Positions 17,771-27,091 of a stretch of DNA of 64,000 bases are shown here, in pieces. Every line of letters starts with the position of its first letter. Position 1 is the stretch's first letter. Source of the stretch: Saprospiraceae bacterium (lineage in GTDB: Bacteria > Bacteroidota > Bacteroidia > Chitinophagales > Saprospiraceae). The notes under the pieces are model-generated. The model worked only from the letters and a program-made list of their open reading frames with translations. It searched no databases and had not been told where the DNA came from. Where the stretch lies: positions 1,379,001 through 1,443,000 of the forward strand of contig JAWKLJ010000002.1 in assembly GCA_041392805.1 (NCBI GenBank), read 5' to 3'. The translations under genes and the position numbers were made by a program.

Positions 17771-19018
17771 ATGGACTTTTTCGTTCGAATGTTGGTTGCA
17801 ACAGGTATTGGATTTGTCATCGGATTGGAGCGCGAACACGCTGCCATCGTTGATAAGGAAGACACTTTTGCGGGAATTAGGACCTTCATTTTGGTTGCCT
17901 TAATGGGTTTTTTAACCGCCCTTTTAAGCTTGTTTTTCACTCCCTGGATTTTAGTTGGTGGACTGGCAGGCGTCAGTGGATTGGTTGCTGTGTCTTATTG
18001 GATAACTGCACAAAAAGGAGAGATTGGAAGTACGACGGAATTTGCGACTATATTTGTTTTTTTATTGGGCAGTACTACCCTTATTGGCTATGTCGAGGCG
18101 AGTCTTGCCCTCACCGTCATTTTAGTCATTTTATTATCTTTGAAAGTAAAACTCCGCAGTGTAATAGGGCGCATTACACAGGCTGAGTTGTATGCTTTCA
18201 TCCAGTTTGTTACCCTTGCGCTACTCATTTTTCCCTTTTTACCTGACAAAATTATCGGCCCCTTTTCGGTTTTTAACCCAAGGGAATTAGGTTGGGTAGT
18301 GATATTGACATCTGGGCTTGGTTTTGTGGGGTATATGTTGATGAAATTCCTGGGATCTGATAAAGGCATCTTGCTGACGGGGATTTTAGGTGGGTTGGTA
18401 TCTAGTACGGTAGTTGCCTGGGTTTTTTCCAAGAAAAGTAAAGCTGTACCAGCACTTTCGGCCCATTGCGCGGTGGCCATTCTGGCGGCGTCTACGCTTA
18501 TGGTCCTTAGGGTATTGGTATGGATTATTATTTTTAACCAAACCTTGTTGCCTAGGTTAATTCTGCCTATCAGTTTAATTTTTCTGACAGGTTTGGGCAC
18601 GGTTATCTTCTTTTATAGACAGCAGCAAGTTTTATCTACCGGAGAAACTGATTTTCCCCTTGGAAAACCGCTAAACTTGCGAGGAGCTATTTTTTTTGGT
18701 GTACTCTACACAAGTATTTTATTGGTCGTAAGTTATGCCAATGAACAGTTTGGTGCCCAAGGGATTTTTATTTCGAGTGCCATCGCTGCTTTAACGGATA
18801 TTGACGCCATTACGATTTCGGTTGCTAAATTAGCTGGTGAGACTATTCCTTTACTTACGGCAGAAAATGCTATTTTGTTAGCGATTTTGTGTAACACCAT
18901 CGTCAAAATAGGCATATCACTGTGGGCCGGAAGTCGTAATCTAAGAAAATATGTATTGATAGGCTATGGACTTATTTTCATAGCAGGTCTCATTGGTTTT
19001 GGAATATTGAATGCCTGA
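17771..19018 (+). CDS. MgtC/SapB-family membrane protein with DUF4010 domain
   Basis: About 415 aa from the ATG at 17771 (MDFFVRMLVATGIGFVIGLERE); a TTG-started longer version from 17693 is possible but adds an unlikely leader. Residues 1-130 are the MgtC/SapB-type helices, with the family motif GLERE and TFAGIRTFILVALMG. The rest is the DUF4010 region of eight or so helices (SSTVVAWVFSKKSK, ALTDIDAITISVAKLAG). MgtC itself affects magnesium homeostasis and F-ATPase activity; the longer DUF4010 form is uncharacterised. It is a single-gene unit 48 bp before the sulfatase operon. Confidence 0.85.
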   Translation: MDFFVRMLVATGIGFVIGLEREHAAIVDKEDTFAGIRTFILVALMGFLTALLSLFFTPWILVGGLAGVSGLVAVSYWITAQKGEIGSTTEFATIFVFLLGSTTLIGYVEASLALTVILVILLSLKVKLRSVIGRITQAELYAFIQFVTLALLIFPFLPDKIIGPFSVFNPRELGWVVILTSGLGFVGYMLMKFLGSDKGILLTGILGGLVSSTVVAWVFSKKSKAVPALSAHCAVAILAASTLMVLRVLVWIIIFNQTLLPRLILPISLIFLTGLGTVIFFYRQQQVLSTGETDFPLGKPLNLRGAIFFGVLYTSILLVVSYANEQFGAQGIFISSAIAALTDIDAITISVAKLAGETIPLLTAENAILLAILCNTIVKIGISLWAGSRNLRKYVLIGYGLIFIAGLIGFGILNA

Positions 19019-19066
19019 TTTAAGACCTGAAATGCCAGCAATATTTGAATAACCAACAGTTTTGAA

Positions 19067-20611
19067 ATGAAAAAACACCTTATTATGCTTCTCCTTTCAC
19101 TTGGCCTTTGGGTGAGTTGTGAGGGAGAAAAAAAGCCTACTGAACCAGCGCAACCCAACATCATCTTCATCATGACCGATGACCACTCCTATCAGACCTT
19201 GAGTGCCTATGATGATCGGTTCATCCAAACGCCCAACCTAGACCGGATCGCTCAAGAAGGCATCCTGTTTACCAATAGTTTTGTTAGCAATTCCATCTGC
19301 GCCCCTAGCCGGGCAGTGATGCTTACGGGCAAGCATAGCCACCTGAATGGTCAAATCGATAACTTCACCCGTTTTGATAGCACCCAGGCTACTTTTCCCA
19401 AGTATTTACAAAAAGCAGGCTACCAGACTGCTCTGATCGGCAAATGGCACCTCAAAAGCCAACCTACTGGCTTTGATCATTGGGAGGTACTCATTGGACA
19501 AGGTAATTATTATAATACCGATTTTATTGAAAATGGATCGAGAAAGCGCTCCGAAGGTTACGTTACTGATGTCATTACGGATAAGGGTATCCAATGGTTG
19601 GAACAGCGCGATAAAGACAAACCCTTTTCTTTGTTGCTCCACCACAAAGCCACCCACAGGATTTGGATGCCGGATACGACCCTGCTAAATGAATTTGCGG
19701 GAATGGAATTTGAAGTCCCTGGTAACTATTTTGACAATTATGAAGGAAGAGTCGCCGCGGCAGCCCATGTCATGGGGATTGACCACGACATGGATTTGGT
19801 TTATGACCTCAAAATGTTGGAAGAAGAGGGAACCGTTCCCAGCCAGTATCGGAATGCCTACAAAAACATGTATGGTCGTATGAATGAAGCACAAAAGGCG
19901 GCCTGGGATAAATACTATGACCCCATCATTAAAGCATTCAAAGCGGATGGCCTATCGGGTAAAGACCTGGCTTTATGGAAATACCAACGCTATATGCAAG
20001 ACTACCTCAAATGTGTTCGATCGGTTGATAACAATGTGGGGCGCTTGCTGGATTATTTGGACAAAAATGGCCTTGCCGAGAACACCCTCGTGGTATATAC
20101 CTCGGATCAGGGCTTTTACATGGGCGAGCACGGCTGGTTTGACAAGCGCTTTATGTACGAACAATCCTTGCGTACCCCGCTGCTCATGCGTTTCCCGAAA
20201 GGGATTAAAAACCCAGGGAAAAAAGAAAATGCTTTGGTGCAAAACATAGATTATGCGCCTACTTTTCTGGATTTGGCAGGCCTTGAGATTCCCGCTGACA
20301 TGCAAGGCCAATCCCTGAAACCCTTGTTGCAAGACGAAAAAGTGGATTGGAGAACGGCCATTTATTATCATTACCTCGAGTTTCCCAATGAGCATGGTGT
20401 CAAAAAGCATTACGGTATTCGCACCGATCGTTACAAACTCATTCACTTCTACGAAGATATCGATGTGTGGGAGCTCTATGACCTGCAAAATGACCCTGAA
20501 GAAATGCACAATATCTATGGCCAGCCAGGGCTGGAACAGCTGACCAAAGACCTGGAAATGCAGTTGATAAACTTACAAAAAAAGTACCAGGATGTTGCTT
20601 TGGAAAACTGA
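19067..20611 (+). CDS. Type I sulfatase, lipoprotein
   Basis: A 514 aa arylsulfatase-family enzyme. The N-terminus is a lipoprotein signal (LLLSLGLWVSCEG, Cys18). Asp38-Asp39 in IMTDDHSY and Asp/His residues in YTSDQGFYMGEHGW build the metal site. CAPSR at residues 78-82 is the C-x-P-x-R signature whose Cys becomes formylglycine, so an anaerobic or FGE-type maturase is needed elsewhere. It removes sulfate esters from sulfated glycans in the periplasm. It heads an operon with a GH109-like enzyme and a NahK-like kinase, which points to sulfated N-acetylhexosamine glycans as substrate. Confidence 0.92.
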   Translation: MKKHLIMLLLSLGLWVSCEGEKKPTEPAQPNIIFIMTDDHSYQTLSAYDDRFIQTPNLDRIAQEGILFTNSFVSNSICAPSRAVMLTGKHSHLNGQIDNFTRFDSTQATFPKYLQKAGYQTALIGKWHLKSQPTGFDHWEVLIGQGNYYNTDFIENGSRKRSEGYVTDVITDKGIQWLEQRDKDKPFSLLLHHKATHRIWMPDTTLLNEFAGMEFEVPGNYFDNYEGRVAAAAHVMGIDHDMDLVYDLKMLEEEGTVPSQYRNAYKNMYGRMNEAQKAAWDKYYDPIIKAFKADGLSGKDLALWKYQRYMQDYLKCVRSVDNNVGRLLDYLDKNGLAENTLVVYTSDQGFYMGEHGWFDKRFMYEQSLRTPLLMRFPKGIKNPGKKENALVQNIDYAPTFLDLAGLEIPADMQGQSLKPLLQDEKVDWRTAIYYHYLEFPNEHGVKKHYGIRTDRYKLIHFYEDIDVWELYDLQNDPEEMHNIYGQPGLEQLTKDLEMQLINLQKKYQDVALEN

Positions 20612-20657
20612 GGTGGTCTTGACCCTGAACGATTTGTTTTCACAAAATAAATAAAAC

Positions 20658-22055
20658 ATGAACCAACAAAACAGAAGAAAATTCCTAAAACTCTCCGCCC
20701 TCAGCGGGGCATTTTTGAGTCTACCCATTGCTAGTACCCATGCCAGGGATCAGATCGAAAGGAAACTAGCGGAAATTAGCGAATCCCGCCCTGCCAGAGG
20801 AGCTAGCGTGATGGGCTTAAAGGCTGACCCTATGGAGCAAGTCAAGGTAGCATTTATTGGCCTTGGCAATAGAGGTCCGGGGCATGTGAATCACGTGGCA
20901 GCGCTCTTTCCTAAAGCCAAAATAACCGCTATATGCGACATTCGCAAAGAACGGACCGATCACGTGCTGGAGCGGCTCAAAAAACACAATCAAACCCCCG
21001 CTGTTTACACCGGTAGCGCGGATGCCTGGAAGGAAATGCTCCGCCGGGATGATATTGATTTGGTCATCATTTGTACACCCTGGGATGACCATGCCCCGAT
21101 GTGTGTGTACGCGATGCAGCAAGGCAAACATGTGGCCGTAGAAGTGCCCGCTGCCGTTAGCTTGGAAGATTGTTGGCAACTAGTAGATACCGCCGAGGCT
21201 ACCCAGCGCAATTGTATGATGATGGAGAATGTGTGCTACGGCGATGAAGAGTTATGGGTACTCAATATGGTAGAAAATGGGGTGTTCGGGACCCTCACCT
21301 ATGCGGAAGCAGCCTATATCCATGACCTTAAATCATCTATGTTCAGCAAAACAGGTTATTATAAGCAATTTAGGATCAGACACCATGTCAGACAAGATGG
21401 CAACCTCTATCCGACCCACGGGTTAGGACCAGTCGCGCAATATATGGGGATAGCACGGGGCGACCGCTTTGATCATATGGTCTCCATGAGTAGCCTGCAA
21501 GCAAGCCTTGGTGAGTATAGCCTGACCGTCGAAAACGATAATGAGTTTTTTAACCGCAATGATTTTGCCCATGGCGATATGAATAATACCTTGATCAAAA
21601 CGGCCTTGGGTAGAACCATATTGGTACAACACGATGTGGTTACACCGCGCCCTTACAGCCGGATCAATGCCCTGGCAGGAAGTAAAGCTTATCACGAAGG
21701 TTATCCTTCCCGCTTATCGATGATGGAAAAAGGAGGCCATAAGTGGCTGGATGATGCAGAATACAAAGAAATGTACGAAAAATATAGGCATCCCATTTGG
21801 TCGACCCTAAAGGAGGAAATTGAAAAAAATGGAGGTCATGGCGGCATGGATTTTGTACAAATGTATCGATTGATCGATTGCTTGAATAAAGGCGTTCCTT
21901 TAGATATGGACGTATATGACGGTGTAGATTGGTCGGTCGTCGTTCCCCTCTCCAAGCTCTCCGTTGACCTTGGCAGTATTCCCATCCAATTTCCTGATTT
22001 TACACGCGGAAAATGGAAAGGGAATAGAACACTTGGAATGATGGCTAACCGATAA
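20658..22055 (+). CDS. Tat-exported Gfo/Idh/MocA protein, GH109-like
   Basis: A 465 aa protein with a twin-arginine signal (NRRKFLKLSALSGAFLSLP), which fits export of a folded protein carrying NAD. The Rossmann fold begins at VKVAFIGLGNRGPGHV, and HAPMCVYAMQQGKHVAVEVP and MMMENVCYGDEELWVLNMV match the GH109 branch (alpha-N-acetylgalactosaminidases that use NAD+ as a transient oxidant). Other Tat-exported Gfo/Idh/MocA proteins in Bacteroidota act as oxidoreductases, so GH109 is a strong family suggestion and not proof. It sits 46 bp after the sulfatase gene and 23 bp before the kinase gene. Confidence 0.8.
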   Translation: MNQQNRRKFLKLSALSGAFLSLPIASTHARDQIERKLAEISESRPARGASVMGLKADPMEQVKVAFIGLGNRGPGHVNHVAALFPKAKITAICDIRKERTDHVLERLKKHNQTPAVYTGSADAWKEMLRRDDIDLVIICTPWDDHAPMCVYAMQQGKHVAVEVPAAVSLEDCWQLVDTAEATQRNCMMMENVCYGDEELWVLNMVENGVFGTLTYAEAAYIHDLKSSMFSKTGYYKQFRIRHHVRQDGNLYPTHGLGPVAQYMGIARGDRFDHMVSMSSLQASLGEYSLTVENDNEFFNRNDFAHGDMNNTLIKTALGRTILVQHDVVTPRPYSRINALAGSKAYHEGYPSRLSMMEKGGHKWLDDAEYKEMYEKYRHPIWSTLKEEIEKNGGHGGMDFVQMYRLIDCLNKGVPLDMDVYDGVDWSVVVPLSKLSVDLGSIPIQFPDFTRGKWKGNRTLGMMANR

Positions 22056-22078
22056 AATGGCTGGATATTTTTTATACC

Positions 22079-23161
22079 ATGAATATAAATAACTTAATCG
22101 AACAGTTTGATTTACAGGGCAAAGTAGCAACGGCCGTTCCTTTCGGTAACGGACATATTAATGATACCTTCCACCTTTGCAATCAGGATGCAGCGCTACC
22201 GGACTATCTCCTGCAAAGGGTTAACCACTTGGTCTTTAAGCCAGTGGCAGCCATGATGGAGAACATCCGAAAGGTGACCGAGCACGTCAATGAAAAATCA
22301 AGGGGAGCGACCCTGGACCTAATCCCTACACAAGAGGGTAAAGACTTTTTTAGGGATGAAAAAGGCAATTATTGGCGCGTCTTTATCTTTAGGAAGGAAT
22401 TAATGGCCTATGACATTGCCGAAACTCCGGAGCAGATTTATGAAGGGGCAAAAGCATTCGGGCGATTTTTAGATTATCTAGCTGATTTTCCCGCAGCGGA
22501 GTTATTCCCTACCATTCCCAACTTCCACAATGTCATTACCCGCCTGGAAGCCTTTGATCTGGCCTTGAAAGCAGATGTAAAAGGCCGGATTAAAGAATGT
22601 AAAAAGGAAATCGGGTATGTCCTTGGAATAGCTCAAGAAATGTGCAGGATCCAGCACGCCGGCGAGGCGGGTAAAATCCCACTGAGGGTCACCCATAATG
22701 ATACCAAATTCAACAACGTATTGCTCGACCACGATGGAAAAGGCCGTTGTGTGATTGACCTGGATACCGTGATGCCCGGCTATGTCCATTTTGACTTTGG
22801 CGATGGGGTGCGAACAACAGTGAGCACAGCCGCAGAAGATGAAGCTGATTTGGAAAAAATAGCGGTAGATTTGGATCGATTCAGCGCATTTGCGCAGGGA
22901 TACCTGGAAGTGACGCATGCCACTTTAAGTCCATTAGAGATCGAATACCTGCCACTTTCTGCGGCCATGTTAGCTTACCTCATGGGCCTACGGTTTTTGA
23001 CAGACTATCTGGCTGGTGATGTGTACTATAAGATTCATTTCGAGCAACAAAATTTCCAACGAGCTAAAGCTCAACTGGATTTGTGTCAAAAGATTTTGGA
23101 ACGAAAAAAGGACCTGAGCCAGGTTATTCAAGGCTTGGTTGGGGTGAAATCTTTGTGGTAG
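22079..23161 (+). CDS. NahK-like N-acetylhexosamine 1-kinase (APH fold)
   Basis: A 360 aa cytoplasmic protein with the aminoglycoside-phosphotransferase fold. The catalytic loop THNDTKFNN (Asp208) and metal-binding IDLDTVMPG (Asp227, Asp229) match the N-acetylhexosamine 1-kinase NahK, and the length is that of NahK. The family phosphorylates GlcNAc or GalNAc at C1. With the GH109-like exo-enzyme and sulfatase directly upstream, it would trap the released amino sugar. APH-fold kinases for other sugars or for choline are alternatives, but the neighbourhood supports an N-acetylhexosamine. Confidence 0.8.
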   Translation: MNINNLIEQFDLQGKVATAVPFGNGHINDTFHLCNQDAALPDYLLQRVNHLVFKPVAAMMENIRKVTEHVNEKSRGATLDLIPTQEGKDFFRDEKGNYWRVFIFRKELMAYDIAETPEQIYEGAKAFGRFLDYLADFPAAELFPTIPNFHNVITRLEAFDLALKADVKGRIKECKKEIGYVLGIAQEMCRIQHAGEAGKIPLRVTHNDTKFNNVLLDHDGKGRCVIDLDTVMPGYVHFDFGDGVRTTVSTAAEDEADLEKIAVDLDRFSAFAQGYLEVTHATLSPLEIEYLPLSAAMLAYLMGLRFLTDYLAGDVYYKIHFEQQNFQRAKAQLDLCQKILERKKDLSQVIQGLVGVKSLW

Positions 23162-23167
23162 TTAATG

Positions 23168-23331
23168 GGGTTGTGTAAAAAGTCCACTGGGCAAACTGCT
23201 ATTCAAATAATTTACCACGGAGGCATAGAGATTTGGAGAAATAGAGAATAGGAGAATGCTCCAAATCTCTATGCCTCCGTGGTGAAATAAAATTTGGCGC
23301 TATTTTCTGAGAAAGACTTTTTACACAACCC
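23168..23331. repeat. Nested palindromic element
   Basis: Outer inverted repeats of 17 bp, GGGTTGTGTAAAAAGTC at 23168-23184 and its reverse complement at 23315-23331, enclose a second 25 bp perfect inverted repeat (23214-23238 and 23259-23283) with a 20 base loop. The element lies between the convergent NahK-like and VPS10-like genes and could act as a bidirectional terminator. The size and terminal repeats also fit a small non-autonomous mobile element. No clear target duplication was found. Confidence 0.75.
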
Positions 23332-23338
23332 TGTCCTT

Positions 23339-26300
23339 TTACGGCTTCACCTTATTTTCAATAATCAAAGCGGGAATTTCCTTTGCTTTGAACAGGCGAT
23401 TGTAATCCTGTACATCTTTTTGCAAAATCATGTCTCCCGCTTTTTTGTAGGTGGCCCATTCGGTATCCAGATCAGCCAACCTCGTCTTAACGCCGGAGGT
23501 CACCCTAGGATCATGCTCGTCCAAACGGCCTCGGAGGTAAAAATAGCCGGCATTCAATTTGCTGGGCCAATTGATGACATCCTGGGTGCTTTTTTGTCGG
23601 GTTTCCACAATATCGCTCTCCCATTTGTCAATTTTCTTGATAAGTGCTTTTCCTAGTTCAACCAAGTCTGCATTGTTATCCATTGCGGATAACAAGGTGT
23701 TATAAGCCTTTATTTGATCCCTCAGTTTTCGCATGTTATTTACCCTGGCGTGCATATCAGCGATTTGTTTTGCTGCATGATCCATGATTTGCTGTTGTGC
23801 TTGCCAGTCGCTATCAGCAATGTCTAACCTCGGATCCGATTGGACCTCAATAGGCGCCGTTTGGGTTTGTTCCTTGTAACGGAGCCTAGCAGTGTATTTA
23901 CCTGGTGCTACTTTGTGCCCTTTATAACTGCCATAAATAAAAACACCAGGTACATCAGGCAAGGTTTCGGTCCTGAAATCCCAGGCAAAGCGATTCATGC
24001 CTTTTTTGGCAGGTAGGGTAGTGGGGGCTGGCGGGCCACCTGGATATGATTCAATTTTTTTGGGTTTAATATTACTAAAGGATCGGATCACCTGATCGTT
24101 GGCATCGAGGATTTCCAGCGTAACCTCATTGCTGTCAATTTCTGCGCCCAGGTAATAGTCGAGGATAACGCCTTCTGCGGGGTTTTGTCCCGCTCCGTCA
24201 GACGCCCCCCCTGTGTATCTAACGGTCACCTTGGGGGTGTACAGGGCGATAGCACCTTCTTCTAATTGGCCCATAGATTCCTGAATGGGGCTGAGGTCAT
24301 CCAGGATCCAGAAGGCCCTACCTTGGGTGGACGCCACCAGGTCATTGTCTCTAATGATCAGGTCAGTCACAGGTACAACTGGTAAGTTTAGCTGTAATTT
24401 TTCCCACTTGCTTCCCCCATTAAAAGAAACATAAAAGCCTCGTTCTGCCCCACCATATAGCAGACCTGCTTTTTCTGTATCCTCTCTGATGACTTTCAGG
24501 AAATCATCCTGGGCAATGCCTTCGTTGATCGCCGTCCAGGTTTGACCATAATCGGTCGTTTTGAAACCCATCGCAGAGAAATCATTGAATTTGTAGCGCG
24601 TGACGGCTAGATAGGCGGTGCCAGGGGTGTGAGGAGAAACCTCAATGGATTGGATCATCGACTCGGGTAAATTGGGAGGTGTAATATTGGTCCAGTTTTT
24701 ACCTGCATCTTTGGTAATGTGTACCAGACCGCAGTCGCTGCCTGCATAAAGTACCCCTTTTTCTAATGGTGATTCTATGAGGTAGTAGATGGTATTGTAA
24801 TTTTCACCACCAGCTCCTTCGTTGGTAAATGGGGCACCACCGACATCCTGTTTGGTGGTATCATTGCGTGTAAGGTCTGGGCTGATAACCTCCCAATCCA
24901 GTCCGCCATTGGTCGTTTTGAAGACGACATTGGCGGCATGATAAATGGTTTTTGGGTCATGTGGCGAGGTAATGATGGGCGCATTCCAGTTGAATCGATA
25001 TTTGAGATCCTTGGGCTTTACCGCCAGGTTTAGGGAGGCATATTCCATGATGTCTTTTCCTTCTCCAGTCTCGGTATTCAATACTTCAATGATACCTTGG
25101 TAACAGCCTCCGTATAACAAGACCGGATTGTCGGGATCAAAGGCAACATAGGCACTTTCACAACCCGGGCCTCGGTCCCAATCTTTGTCGGTGATACCTT
25201 GTCCATTGGTACGACTAGCGATAACGACGGAAGTGTTGTCCTGTTGGCCGCCATAGACCTTGTAAGGGAATTGTCGGTCGGCATTAACACGATAGAACTG
25301 AGCAGTAGGTTGATTGTTCTGTGTCGACCAGCTTTCACCAGTATTGAAGGTGATTTCAGCGCCGCCATCATCACCCAATATCATATTGCTATTATCCTGA
25401 GGATTGATCCATAAATCATGGGTGTCGCCATGCCCTACACTGATCCGACTAAAGGTCTTTCCACCATCAATCGATCGCATCATCGGGGCATTTAAAACAT
25501 AAACCACATCCGCATTGACCGGATCAGCAAATACTTCCATGTAATACCAAGAACGAGCGGTAAGTAGCTGGTCGCTGGTCATATGTTCCCATTTAGCGCC
25601 GCCATTATCAGAACGGTATAGACCCGCTTCTGCTTTTTCAGATTCCACAATGGCGAAAACCCGATTGGGGTTGGCTCTGGATACGGAAATACCAATTTTG
25701 CCCATTTTTTCGGGGAGGCCCGTTTGTATTTTTTTCCAGTTTTCGCCACCATCCGTCGATTTATAGACGCCAGAGCCGGGCCCACCACTTTGCACCATCC
25801 AGGGAAATCGTCGGTGATCCCAGGTGGCCGCATAAAGGATCCTGGGGTTGGTCATATCCATGCTAAGACTGGAAGCGCCAGAATTTTCATCTACATACAA
25901 TACCTTTTTCCAGTTTTCGCCTCCGTCTGTTGATTTATAAATACCTCTTTCCTCGCTGGGGCCGTGCAGGGCTCCCTGGGCGGCAACCAAGACGATATCC
26001 GGATTGTCGGGGTGGATGACGATGTCAGAAATATGCCTTGTTTTATCCAAACCAAGGTGTTTCCATGTTTTACCCCCATCAATCGATTTATATACACCGT
26101 CTCCGTAGGTCGTCATCACGCCTCGGACCGCATGTTCCCCCATTCCAACATATATTACATTGGGATCAGATTCCGAAACGGCAATATCTCCGACTGATCC
26201 GCTTTGCAAACTGCCATCAGAGATATTTTCCCAGTGAAGGCCTGCATCCACGGTTTTCCAAATGCCGCCACCCGTATAGCCCGCATAGTACAAGTTAGGT

Positions 26301-26518
26301 GCACCAATGACGCCCGTAATGGCATTAGATCGCCCGCCTCGGAAGGGGCCGATATTGCGCCATTTTAAACTGCTGAAAAGCTTAGCGTCAAAAGCAGGAG
26401 CCGACTCAATAGTCGGGCTATTTTCTTTTTTTGACTTGCGTTGGCCCCATACGGGCAAAGCAATTAGTAGAAAACTCGAAATTCCTATTAGATAAAACCA
26501 TTTTTTCATCTTGTTCAA
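23339..26518 (-). CDS. Secreted VPS10/sortilin-like BNR-repeat protein
   Basis: A 1059 aa protein with a signal peptide (WFYLIGISSFLLIALPVWGQ). It has about ten beta-propeller strands with Asp-box motifs (TVDAGLHWEN, SIDGGKTWKH, STDGGENWKK, TTDYGQTWTA), matching the sortilin VPS10-type propeller pairs common in Bacteroidota. A C-terminal part (about residues 780-1059) has a beta-sandwich segment (RYKEQTQTAPIEV) and a helical tail (KQIADMHARVNNMRKLRDQ). Members are annotated as glycosyl hydrolases on weak grounds; enzymatic activity is not established. A paralogue of 801 aa is encoded at 38.4-40.7 kb. Confidence 0.8.
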   Translation of the reverse strand: MNKMKKWFYLIGISSFLLIALPVWGQRKSKKENSPTIESAPAFDAKLFSSLKWRNIGPFRGGRSNAITGVIGAPNLYYAGYTGGGIWKTVDAGLHWENISDGSLQSGSVGDIAVSESDPNVIYVGMGEHAVRGVMTTYGDGVYKSIDGGKTWKHLGLDKTRHISDIVIHPDNPDIVLVAAQGALHGPSEERGIYKSTDGGENWKKVLYVDENSGASSLSMDMTNPRILYAATWDHRRFPWMVQSGGPGSGVYKSTDGGENWKKIQTGLPEKMGKIGISVSRANPNRVFAIVESEKAEAGLYRSDNGGAKWEHMTSDQLLTARSWYYMEVFADPVNADVVYVLNAPMMRSIDGGKTFSRISVGHGDTHDLWINPQDNSNMILGDDGGAEITFNTGESWSTQNNQPTAQFYRVNADRQFPYKVYGGQQDNTSVVIASRTNGQGITDKDWDRGPGCESAYVAFDPDNPVLLYGGCYQGIIEVLNTETGEGKDIMEYASLNLAVKPKDLKYRFNWNAPIITSPHDPKTIYHAANVVFKTTNGGLDWEVISPDLTRNDTTKQDVGGAPFTNEGAGGENYNTIYYLIESPLEKGVLYAGSDCGLVHITKDAGKNWTNITPPNLPESMIQSIEVSPHTPGTAYLAVTRYKFNDFSAMGFKTTDYGQTWTAINEGIAQDDFLKVIREDTEKAGLLYGGAERGFYVSFNGGSKWEKLQLNLPVVPVTDLIIRDNDLVASTQGRAFWILDDLSPIQESMGQLEEGAIALYTPKVTVRYTGGASDGAGQNPAEGVILDYYLGAEIDSNEVTLEILDANDQVIRSFSNIKPKKIESYPGGPPAPTTLPAKKGMNRFAWDFRTETLPDVPGVFIYGSYKGHKVAPGKYTARLRYKEQTQTAPIEVQSDPRLDIADSDWQAQQQIMDHAAKQIADMHARVNNMRKLRDQIKAYNTLLSAMDNNADLVELGKALIKKIDKWESDIVETRQKSTQDVINWPSKLNAGYFYLRGRLDEHDPRVTSGVKTRLADLDTEWATYKKAGDMILQKDVQDYNRLFKAKEIPALIIENKVKP

Positions 26519-27091
26519 TTTTTTTGACTTGAAGTGGTGGAAAGTTAAGGATTATTCGAATAATTATATGGCTTTTCAGCCATTCGCTTCTAAGAGCATG
26601 TTTGGAGGTCGCTTTTGGAGGCAAAAAGTGTCAATTTTTCGCTGAGACTAGGCACTTTTTTTGTTCATACCCTTCGGTACGAACGAAAAAAGTAACGAAG
26701 TATCAGCGAAAAAGGGATAGTTTTAGGCCCAAAGGGTGACCTCCAAACATGCTCTAAACAAGACGATATAAAATAGGGTATGACAGCTATTTACGAGGGT
26801 AGTGAGATACGGAGGACGAATGTTGCCCTTTCTGCAATTGAGGATTATCGAGATATTGAGACGTAAAATCTTTGGCGAGAAGCGCGTGAGAGGGGAGATG
26901 GTTTAAAATTTGCTCACAACTATCGCCTAAAGCAATTCTTAAACATGCTCTAAATGAATTGATGCTGGCCCATTCAGTGGGTCAATAGCCACAACGCAGG
27001 CCTTACCGCGGTGGAAGCCCCCATTGGTGGAGCGATGGAAATAGCAGTGGGCATTTGGAACTAGCCCAAAAGGCTACCTCCAAACAAGCAC
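26519..27091. other. Gene-free gap with MITE copy and repeat relics
   Basis: No protein-coding frame of convincing quality was seen. The gap contains the MITE-like element at 26594-26754, a 14 bp relic AAACATGCTCTAAA at 26941-26954 that copies the element's right end plus target duplication, and ACCTCCAAACA at 27076-27086, part of another end. The DNA between relics (26760-26940) has stops in all frames on the plus strand and may be debris of an older insertion. Confidence 0.6.
26594..26754 (+). mobile_element. MITE-like element, copy A
   Basis: A 161 bp element without coding capacity. It begins GAGCATGTTTGGAGGTC and ends with the reverse complement GACCTCCAAACATGCTC (26738-26754). It is flanked by a TAA direct repeat (26591-26593 and 26755-26757), as expected for a 3 bp target duplication. 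The interior is also palindromic: TTTTTCGCTGA and TCAGCGAAAAA pair, and GTTCATACCCTTCGGTACGAAC forms a central hairpin. A near-identical inverted copy lies at 51096-51257. A TNA-type 3 bp duplication is known for IS5/IS1031-like transposases, which is the likely source of mobility (inference). Confidence 0.85.
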
